Source of the DNA: Hyphomicrobiales bacterium
GTDB lineage: Bacteria > Pseudomonadota > Alphaproteobacteria > Rhizobiales > JAJFHC01
DNA length: 47,879 nucleotides
Direction of reading: 5' to 3'
NCBI GenBank assembly: GCA_021775835.1
Contig: JAJFHC010000009.1
Coordinates: forward strand, 1-47,879
The stretch's first letter is position 1. The number at the start of each line of letters is the position of its first letter. Below are positions 17,101-23,412 of this stretch, one piece after another. A program made the translations under genes and the position numbers. The notes beneath the pieces were generated by a model that made no database searches, was not told the DNA's origin, and saw only the letters and a program-made list of their open reading frames with translations.

Positions 17101-18276
17101 ATGCATCAGAGTGTTGACGAGGCGGGAGTAATGAAGGCTCTCGAAGACCTGGTAGCGTTCGATACGCAAAACCCACCGGGCCACGAAGCGGAAGCGGCTG
17201 GCTATATTCTCAATCGCCTGCAGGCCATGGGTTGTCGTGCAGAGACAGTGGACTTTCTCCCTGGCAGGACGAATGTCGTTGGCGTGTTCGAAAACGGCCC
17301 CGGTCCGGTCTTTGCGTTCAATACACACATCGACGTCGTGCCGGTGGGAGACGGGTGGACGGCCGATCCCTTCAGACTTCGTCGTGACGGCGGACTCCTT
17401 TACGGACGCGGGGCCTGCGACGCCAAGGGACCGCTGGCGGCAATGCTTGAGGCAATGCGGTTGCTGATTGGGGAAAGGGATTTGTGGTCGGGTACGCTGA
17501 TTGGCGCATTTGTCGGGGACGAGGAGGCGGCCAGTCTCGGCGCCAAGGCCTATGTCAAGGTGGCGGCACCCATCGATTACTGCGCGATCGGAGAACCGAC
17601 GTCGTGCACCACCGTGACGGCGCATAAGGGCAGCTTGAGGCCCGTGGTCAGGATCCATGGCAAGTCGGCGCATTCGGGTATGCCTGATCTCGGCACCAAT
17701 GCGATCCTGAAAGCCGCACCGCTATTGAACCTGATCGTCGCCGAACACGAACGGGTTCGGGCCAAGTCACATAATCTGGTTGGAAATGCCAGCCTGACCG
17801 TGACGCGGGCCCTGGGGGGCGTTGCCGACAATGTGGTGCCGGAGACCTGCGAATTCCTGCTCGACCGTCGACTTGTGCCGGGTGAAGACGAGGAGGAGGT
17901 CAAAAACGACCTTGTCTCCATGGTCGAAAGTGCCGGACGCGAAGCGGGCGTTCGGACCGAGATCGTCGATTTCAAGCCGACCACGGGCGGGCCGACAGAG
18001 ACGGCGCCCGATCACCCGGTGGTCAAGGCAGCACAGACGGCATGTTGTCACCACAATGGTGTCGAGAGCGCCTTGGCGGGATTTGAAGGCGGCTGCGATC
18101 TCGTCCACTTTCGCACGCTCGGGGCGAACGGCATCGTGCTGGGACCCGGCGCGCTGGCGGTGGCGCACAAGCCGGATGAATTCGTCCCCGTGGATGAACT
18201 GATGCGGTCGGTCTTGATCTATCGCGACATTGCCAACGCCATGCTGGCTGACGGAAAGACTCCGCCGCGTGTGTGA
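17101..18276 (+). CDS. M20-family metallo-deacylase (ArgE/DapE-like), 391 aa
   Basis: This is a zinc- or cobalt-dependent amidohydrolase that removes an acyl group from an N-acyl amino acid or diamine. All M20 metal and catalytic positions are visible: THIDVVPVGD (His-x-Asp), GRGACDAKGP (Asp), GDEEAASLG (Glu-Glu), IGEPTS (Glu) and AHKPDEFV (terminal His). The Shine-Dalgarno GGAGGA precedes ATG 17101. It sits directly upstream of an M24 hydrolase. In ectoine catabolism an M24 ring-opening hydrolase is followed by N-acetyl-diaminobutyrate deacetylation, so this gene could supply the deacetylase step. The known EutE/DoeB belongs to a different family, so this is analogy, not homology. Confidence 0.9.
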   Translation: MHQSVDEAGVMKALEDLVAFDTQNPPGHEAEAAGYILNRLQAMGCRAETVDFLPGRTNVVGVFENGPGPVFAFNTHIDVVPVGDGWTADPFRLRRDGGLLYGRGACDAKGPLAAMLEAMRLLIGERDLWSGTLIGAFVGDEEAASLGAKAYVKVAAPIDYCAIGEPTSCTTVTAHKGSLRPVVRIHGKSAHSGMPDLGTNAILKAAPLLNLIVAEHERVRAKSHNLVGNASLTVTRALGGVADNVVPETCEFLLDRRLVPGEDEEEVKNDLVSMVESAGREAGVRTEIVDFKPTTGGPTETAPDHPVVKAAQTACCHHNGVESALAGFEGGCDLVHFRTLGANGIVLGPGALAVAHKPDEFVPVDELMRSVLIYRDIANAMLADGKTPPRV

Positions 18277-18324
18277 TGCGCGCACGGGTTCGACCATTGA
18301 ATATTGTAAAGGGGAGACGATAGG

Positions 18325-19497
18325 ATGGGTGTTGACGGAGCGGTAGTGCAGTCAGGTCTGGAGGCGACCTTCTCGAAAGCGGAACTTGACGCCCGTGTCG
18401 CCTCTGCGCGGGATGCGCTTGGCGAACGTGGTATCGATGTGATGATCGTTACCGGGCCTGAGAACATCTACTATCTCACCGGCCAGCAGACCCCTGGCTA
18501 TTACACCTATCAGGCGCTCCTGCTGCCAGTTGATGACGATCCGGTGTTCATCGTCCGGCAACTGGAGCTGAACAATCTGGTGGCAAACAGTTTCTTGGAA
18601 AACGTTCGTCCCTACCCTGACAATGCCGACCCGGTGACCGTGACAATCGGACTGATCGAGGAGCTGGGATGGAAGAGCCGGCGTATCGCCATCGACGAAC
18701 GCGGCTGGTTCCTGCCGATAGCGATCTACAAGGCGCTTCTGGAAAACCTCGGCGCTCTGTCCGATGGAGCCGGCGTGATCGAGAGCCTTCGCGCGGTCAA
18801 ATCGCAGAGTGAAATAGCCAAGCTTGAACTCTCAGCAGGATATGTCGACTCAGGGTTGCGCGCCGGTCTCGATGCGGTGGCTGTCGGGGCCAGCGAGAAC
18901 GATATAGTTGCGGCCATGATGTTTGCGGCGATTTCAGCGGGCAGTGAGTATGTCGGCATGGAACCCCTGATGGCCAGCGGGCCCCGATGCGGCATTCCCC
19001 ATGGCACGTGGCGGCGGCGTGTGATTGAGGGAGGCGACCCGGTGTTCCTGGAAATGGCCGCATCCCATGACCGGTACCATGCAGCGTTGATGCGCAGCGC
19101 CTGGATTGGTCCGCCAACCGACACGGCCCGGCGCATGATGGACTGTTGCCTGGAGGCCCTGGATGCAGCGCTTGTAGCCCTTAAGCCGGGTGCTACCTGC
19201 GCGGAAGTCCATGACGCCTGTCAGGCTGTCGTCGATCGCTATGGCTATACGGAGAACTTCAAAAAGCGGACGGGCTATAGTGTCGGCATTTCGTTTGCGC
19301 CGGACTGGGGCGAAGGAAATGTCCTCAGCCTGTTTACCGGCGTCGATGCGATCGTCCAACCGGGCATGGTTTTTCACATGCCGCCCGCACTTCGGATCTA
19401 CGGCGAATTTACCGTCGGGGTCAGCGAAACCGCCGTTGTCACCGAATCCGGGTGCCGGCCTCTGGGGACCGTGCCACGAGACCTGGTTCAGATTTGA
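18325..19497 (+). CDS. Metal-free M24 'pita-bread' hydrolase (EutD/creatinase-like), 390 aa
   Basis: The fold is creatinase/Xaa-Pro peptidase: an N-terminal domain (about 15-160) and a C-terminal pita-bread domain. The five metal ligands of M24 peptidases are mostly absent. The usual first Asp is Glu (VFLEMAASHDRY, about residue 243), the second is Ala (HAALMRS), the His of GHGIG is Tyr (GYSVGISFAPDWGEG), and the first Glu is Pro (MVFHMPP). Only the last Glu (VSETAVV) remains. This pattern matches ectoine hydrolases and creatinase, which hydrolyse cyclic C-N bonds without metal. It has AGGGGAG before ATG 18325. It is a paralogue of the gene at 19966-21147 but more divergent, so its substrate may differ. 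Confidence 0.85.
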   Translation: MGVDGAVVQSGLEATFSKAELDARVASARDALGERGIDVMIVTGPENIYYLTGQQTPGYYTYQALLLPVDDDPVFIVRQLELNNLVANSFLENVRPYPDNADPVTVTIGLIEELGWKSRRIAIDERGWFLPIAIYKALLENLGALSDGAGVIESLRAVKSQSEIAKLELSAGYVDSGLRAGLDAVAVGASENDIVAAMMFAAISAGSEYVGMEPLMASGPRCGIPHGTWRRRVIEGGDPVFLEMAASHDRYHAALMRSAWIGPPTDTARRMMDCCLEALDAALVALKPGATCAEVHDACQAVVDRYGYTENFKKRTGYSVGISFAPDWGEGNVLSLFTGVDAIVQPGMVFHMPPALRIYGEFTVGVSETAVVTESGCRPLGTVPRDLVQI

Positions 19498-19528
19498 GCG
19501 GGCAGACTCTCAATGCAATCAGGTGGCA

Positions 19529-19816
19529 TCAGCAAACCTGCGGTTCGCAAACCTTGATGTCGAACTTGTCTTGCGGACGCAGACGCGAGAAGTCGAACTG
19601 GCGTCCGTCTCGGCAGTGAATTTTACCGCTCAAGGTCAGGGTGCCGTTGACGTCTTTCTCGAGGACGTTGGTGTAGTATTCCACAAGGCATTCCTCTTCA
19701 CTCTGAATCTGCGCCTCGAGCTTGGAATGCCACGTCGGTTCCGCCTGCACAGAGGCTGTGGCGAACAAGATTGCAACAAAAGGCAAAAGGGTTCGTTTTA
19801 ATTGTCCATGCCTCAT
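19529..19816 (-). CDS. Small exported protein of unknown function, 95 aa
   Basis: I do not recognise this family. A signal peptide is clear: MRHGQLKRTLLPFVAILFAT then ASVQA before EPTWHS. The mature part of about 70 residues has four Cys (43, 68, 90 and 95), suggesting one or two disulfides in the periplasm, with the last residue being Cys. The pattern GTLTLSGKIHCRDGRQFDFSR looks like a small beta-rich domain. The frame also opens at ATG 19843; I prefer 19816 because the signal peptide then has normal length. It is convergent with the first M24 gene and divergent from the second, with an FNR-type box in its upstream region. Confidence 0.65.
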   Translation of the reverse strand: MRHGQLKRTLLPFVAILFATASVQAEPTWHSKLEAQIQSEEECLVEYYTNVLEKDVNGTLTLSGKIHCRDGRQFDFSRLRPQDKFDIKVCEPQVC

Positions 19817-19883
19817 GTGTGGTGTTCCCGTGGGTTGTTTCATTCCGTCAATCAGAAGCTAAAACGCGAAGGGAATTGCCGCC

Positions 19884-19897
19884 TTGACGTAAATCAA
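19884..19897. promoter_or_regulatory. FNR/FnrL-type box, TTGACGTAAATCAA
   Basis: Positions 19884-19897 match the FNR-family consensus TTGAT-N4-ATCAA at nine of ten defined bases; the C variant is common in alphaproteobacterial FnrL sites. Outer arms ATTGCC (19875-19880) and GGCAAT (19904-19909) extend the symmetry. It lies about 69 bp before the second M24 gene and 68 bp before the divergent small exported gene, so either could be controlled by oxygen. Confidence 0.55.
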
Positions 19898-19965
19898 GCA
19901 TGAGGCAATCTTGGCGTTGCGGCGCATCACGAAAATGCGGTGGAGTATTTTGGGGAGAAGACACG

Positions 19966-21147
19966 ATGGCTTATCAGAAACCATTCGAGGCGTCCGAGTT
20001 CGATCGGCGCGTCAAAGAGGTCAAGCAGCGCATGGAAAAGGCAGGCCTCGACCTGCTGATATGCCAGGACCCGGCCAATATGGGGTGGCTGACCGGATTT
20101 GACGGATGGTCGTTCTACACCCCTCAGGCCGTTGTTGTTCACCAGGAGGAATCAACGCCGATATGGTTCGGCCGGGCGCAGGATGCCAAGTCGGCTCACA
20201 TCACGACCGACCTGCCGGCCCGCAATATCATCTCGTTTTCGGAGCCGCTCGTGCACCATCCCACCGAGCACCCGTTTGACGAGCTTTGCGATCTGATCAA
20301 GACGCGTGGATGGGGATCGTCACGGATCGGGGTCGATCTGGATGCGCATTACTATACGGCGCGGGCTCACAGGCATCTGGTGAGCGGCTTGCCCGACGCG
20401 CGCATTAGCGACAACAGGGAACTGGTAAACTGGGCCCGGCTGGTCAAGTCGGAGGCGGAACTGGCCTATATGCGTGAAGCTGGCCGGATCTGCACTAAAA
20501 CCATGAACAACGTAATCGAAAAGCTGGCACCCGGCGTGCCGCAATACGAGATCATTGCCGATGTCTACCATTCGCAAATCACGGGCCTCGACGGGCGCTG
20601 CGGAGACTACACCGGCCTGTGCCCGCTGATCCAGGTGGGCGAAGGCACAAGCACACCCCATCTCACCTGGACCGATGAGCCGCTGCCGAGCAACACCCTG
20701 GTGGTGATGGAAATCGGTGCTGCCCGGCGCCACTACCATGCGCCCCTGACGCGCACGATGCATCTGGGACGTCCGCCGCAGGAAGTGGCGACGCTGGCAG
20801 AGGTTATTGTTGAAGGCGTCAGTGAGGCCCTGGCGGTCGCCCGTCCCGGGGTCACGTGCGAGCATGTGGAAGCGGTCTGGCAGAAGGTTCTCAACCGTCA
20901 CGGCTACAAGAAGGAAAGCCGGGTTGGGTATTCAATTGGCCTGAGTTATCCGCCGGACTGGGGTGAGCGGACCGCCAGTCTGCGGCCGGGAGACCATACC
21001 GTTCTGGAAGCCGGCATGTGCTTTCATTTCCAGTCGGGCATGTGGCTGGAGAATTTTGGTGCGGCCGTGTCGGAGCCTTTCATCGTGACGGAACAAGGCG
21101 GCGAACATCTTTGCGATGTTGCGCGGGAATTGATTGTGATCGACTGA
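19966..21147 (+). CDS. Ectoine hydrolase-like M24 protein (EutD/DoeA family), 393 aa
   Basis: Ectoine hydrolase opens the ectoine ring to N-acetyl-2,4-diaminobutyrate in the cytoplasm. The C-terminal hallmark RVGYSIGLSYPPDWGERTAS, then FHFQSGMWLE, closely fits my memory of DoeA/EutD. As in that family, the M24 metal ligands are replaced: Glu249 for the first Asp (VVMEIGAARRHY), Pro260 for the second (HAPLTRT), Tyr for His and Gln for the first Glu (FHFQSG); the last Glu (VSEPFIV) is kept. ATG 19966 has GGGGAGAAG upstream; the frame opens earlier at 19900 but that part lacks a ribosome site. Whether it hydrolyses ectoine or an analogue is open, since eutB, eutC and eutE are not adjacent. Confidence 0.85.
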   Translation: MAYQKPFEASEFDRRVKEVKQRMEKAGLDLLICQDPANMGWLTGFDGWSFYTPQAVVVHQEESTPIWFGRAQDAKSAHITTDLPARNIISFSEPLVHHPTEHPFDELCDLIKTRGWGSSRIGVDLDAHYYTARAHRHLVSGLPDARISDNRELVNWARLVKSEAELAYMREAGRICTKTMNNVIEKLAPGVPQYEIIADVYHSQITGLDGRCGDYTGLCPLIQVGEGTSTPHLTWTDEPLPSNTLVVMEIGAARRHYHAPLTRTMHLGRPPQEVATLAEVIVEGVSEALAVARPGVTCEHVEAVWQKVLNRHGYKKESRVGYSIGLSYPPDWGERTASLRPGDHTVLEAGMCFHFQSGMWLENFGAAVSEPFIVTEQGGEHLCDVARELIVID

Positions 21148-21167
21148 CCGGTTCCCGCGAGCCGTCA

Positions 21168-21953
21168 TCACAAAGACGGGTCATCCTGTTTGCGGTCGAA
21201 CCAGTTGCCGGTTTCTTTTTCCTCTTCGATCGGAGCAGGGTCGGGCTCGGTCGGGGCGGCCACGACATCCTCGACCTCGGGTTTCTTCAATTTTTTCTTG
21301 ACCGTCTTTTTGGTGGGCTTCGGGACGCGCGGCTTTTTTTTGGTTGTTTTCTTTTTTGCCTTCTTGGGAGTTTCGGGTTCAGAACTCAGCTTGATGTGGG
21401 ACAGGTTTTCGTCCCGCATATGAGTATACGCGCCCGCAAATCCTCGCAGGGAAAATCGGATGGAGGTCTTTTGTCCGTTGCGGGCGACGAAGGAGACAGA
21501 GCCCTCCTTGGTCGTGCGCCTCATCATGTCGATCATTTTGCTTTCAGCAAAACCCTCGATGAAACAACCCTGAACTGTGCAGCGGTCGATACCGGCCCGT
21601 GTCTTGTAGGTAGAGATGTCCAGATCGACACCGGGCTTGATCAGGAAACCAAGAGGGAGAACGATCTGAATGACATCGCGTTTTTCCTTCGGCGAATGGG
21701 AGATCGTGATCGCCAGGACGGGTTTCTTCAATGTCGCGTGAAGCAACTGCTGGATCATCTGGCATTTCAGGCCGTTGGCGGCGGGCAAGCGGCACTCCAC
21801 ACGCCAGTCGTCAAACGGTTTGGTTACAATTTCCGGTGCGGTCGTCGCCTTTGCCTTCTGCTGCGCATGCGCCGGTGTTGTCAGCCAGATCCCCGATAAC
21901 ATCAGGACGGCGCCCGTCAGGAGTGACGTCATAACTCCATACTGCTTGATCAT
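21168..21953 (-). CDS. IalB-family (invasion-associated locus B) protein with Lys-rich tail, 261 aa
   Basis: This is an exported alphaproteobacterial protein. The signal peptide (VMTSLLTGAVLMLSGIWLTT then PAHA) ends near residue 30. The IalB domain (about 40-185) has the two Cys pairs typical of the family: Cys54/Cys64 (VECRLPAANGLKCQMIQQ) and Cys125/Cys130 (DRCTVQGCFIEGF). Beyond the usual domain there is an extra tail of about 75 residues: a lysine-rich stretch (197-224) followed by an acidic, proline-rich one (226-248). The tail could bind peptidoglycan, DNA or polyanions, but that is a guess. IalB was first linked to erythrocyte invasion in Bartonella; in free-living relatives the role is unknown. 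It lies 18 bp after the FAD oxidoreductase gene. Confidence 0.85.
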   Translation of the reverse strand: MIKQYGVMTSLLTGAVLMLSGIWLTTPAHAQQKAKATTAPEIVTKPFDDWRVECRLPAANGLKCQMIQQLLHATLKKPVLAITISHSPKEKRDVIQIVLPLGFLIKPGVDLDISTYKTRAGIDRCTVQGCFIEGFAESKMIDMMRRTTKEGSVSFVARNGQKTSIRFSLRGFAGAYTHMRDENLSHIKLSSEPETPKKAKKKTTKKKPRVPKPTKKTVKKKLKKPEVEDVVAAPTEPDPAPIEEEKETGNWFDRKQDDPSL

Positions 21954-21971
21954 TTGTTCAGCCCCGTTTCG

Positions 21972-23270
21972 CTATCCCGCTTTGCGATCCCACCAGTCTC
22001 TTACTCTGAAATAGTTGCCAATCAAAGGCAGGAACCAGTTTGAGTTGCCAGTATAGAGCGGATGGTCTGGAAATTGGCCTGTATCGTAGGCGCAGTTTGC
22101 ATTGGAAACACCGGCAATCTTCTGAGCCAGCCTGGTTCCCATGTAGGTCATTGTCGCGACCCCCGCACCGTTACAGCCCAAGGCATAATGAAGCCCCTTC
22201 ATGGTGCCGAGATGGGCCTGTTCATCGAACGTCAAGGCCACGTTTCCATCCCAGGCATGGGTGATGCCGGTATCGGCGAGCTGGGGAAACCGCTCCACCA
22301 TGATAGCGCGCAGGAGAGGGGCCATGCTGGTCGGCGAGATGTTGCGCCATTTGACGCGACTGCCGAATATCATCCGGCGCCTGTCGCTTGAGAGGCGGTA
22401 GAAGGTGACAATGCGCTTGGAATCCGAAAAGGATCGGTTTTGAGGGCTGAGCGACTGGGCAAGGTCCGCCGGAAGTTCTTCGGTTGCGATCATGTACGGC
22501 TTGATCGGCACCACCCGGCGCCTGAATTGTGGTGTTATGTTTCCGGTATATCCGTTCGTTGCAACAACGACATCGTGCGCCAGGAGCGTGCCCCGGCTGG
22601 TTTTCAAGCACCACTGGTCACCGGTTTGTGTCAGCTTCTCAACGCCGGCGCGCGCGCAGATGGAAATGCCTCTTTTTTCACACGCCTCCTTCAGGCCCTT
22701 GAAATAGAGTGCTGGTTGTAGATGGGCGGAATCCGGCGTGACTAAGCCGCCATGGTAGAAATTGCTGCCGATTTGCTCGCGTTGCTGCTCAGCCGTGACC
22801 ACGAATGCACCAGCCCCGGTGAGCTCATTGAGAGTTTCGGCTTTGGCTTGCAGTGTCTTGAAATGCCTGGCAGACCATGCGCCGGTGAACCGGCCTGTCG
22901 CTGACCAGCCGCATTCAATGTTCTCTTCCTCGATCAGGCTCTTGACGAGGTGGAAACTGTCTTCGGCGTCCTTAACGATGGCTGCCGTGCGTGCCGGATC
23001 CGACGTCTTGCCGATCAGCGATGTCTTCACCGATGTGCTGCCGCCGACCATTCCGCCCGAACGTGTGGAGGCCCCGAATCCTGGGTCGTTCGCGTCCAGA
23101 ACGACCGCCTCGATCCCCTGTTTTGAGAGTTCGAGCGCCGTCGCGAGGCCGGCATAGCCCGCCCCTATGATGGCCACTGTGCAGGTCGCCGGCAGGTCTA
23201 GCAGGTCCGGCGAAGACGGCTCGTACGCGTCCCACCAATAGGGCCATTCCCGATAGTCGTCATGGAACAT
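21972..23270 (-). CDS. FAD-dependent amine/amino-acid oxidoreductase (PuuB/DadA-like), 432 aa
   Basis: This is a DAO-family flavoprotein. It begins with an aromatic-rich stretch (YREWPYWWDAYEPSSPDLLD) that precedes the FAD motif in gamma-glutamylputrescine oxidase-like proteins. The FAD motif is VAIIGAGYAGLATALELS, then the flavin-contacting GFGASTRSGGMVGG. The C-terminal GCNGAGVATMTYMGTRLA closes the flavin pocket. Family members oxidise primary or secondary amines with release of an aldehyde or imine. It shares architecture with the gene at 45981-47294. Its start lies 77 bp from the CueR-type promoter of the divergent copper ATPase gene. There is no sign of copper dependence. Confidence 0.87.
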   Translation of the reverse strand: MFHDDYREWPYWWDAYEPSSPDLLDLPATCTVAIIGAGYAGLATALELSKQGIEAVVLDANDPGFGASTRSGGMVGGSTSVKTSLIGKTSDPARTAAIVKDAEDSFHLVKSLIEEENIECGWSATGRFTGAWSARHFKTLQAKAETLNELTGAGAFVVTAEQQREQIGSNFYHGGLVTPDSAHLQPALYFKGLKEACEKRGISICARAGVEKLTQTGDQWCLKTSRGTLLAHDVVVATNGYTGNITPQFRRRVVPIKPYMIATEELPADLAQSLSPQNRSFSDSKRIVTFYRLSSDRRRMIFGSRVKWRNISPTSMAPLLRAIMVERFPQLADTGITHAWDGNVALTFDEQAHLGTMKGLHYALGCNGAGVATMTYMGTRLAQKIAGVSNANCAYDTGQFPDHPLYTGNSNWFLPLIGNYFRVRDWWDRKAG

Positions 23271-23346
23271 GAGCGCAAGCCATCCTACAGGTTCGGTTTC
23301 CCGTAAATTGTACCTTGCAGGAAACGCGTATTGTCAAATCTGTCTC

Positions 23347-23377
23347 TTGACCCTCCAGCTACTGGAAGGACTATCTA
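23347..23377 (+). promoter_or_regulatory. CueR-type promoter of the copper ATPase gene
   Basis: TTGACC (23347-23352) and TATCTA (23372-23377) are 19 bp apart, the over-long spacer typical of MerR-family promoters. The spacer holds the dyad CCTCCAG-CTA-CTGGAAGG (23352-23369), close to the CueR box of copA promoters. A CueR homologue is encoded just downstream of the ATPase. Transcription should start near 23384, leaving a leader of about 30 nt before ATG 23413. Confidence 0.85.
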
Positions 23378-23412
23378 GGACCCATTACCATGTAACGCTT
23401 AGCGATTGTCCC

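Noticed and set aside
21280..21360. T-rich runs resembling terminator tails
   Set aside because: They are lysine codons of the IalB-type protein on the minus strand, not a hairpin with a U tract.
23269..23412. N-terminal extension of the copper ATPase reading frame
   Set aside because: The in-frame upstream start lies before the CueR-type promoter, whose transcript would begin near 23384. The extra residues have no family match.
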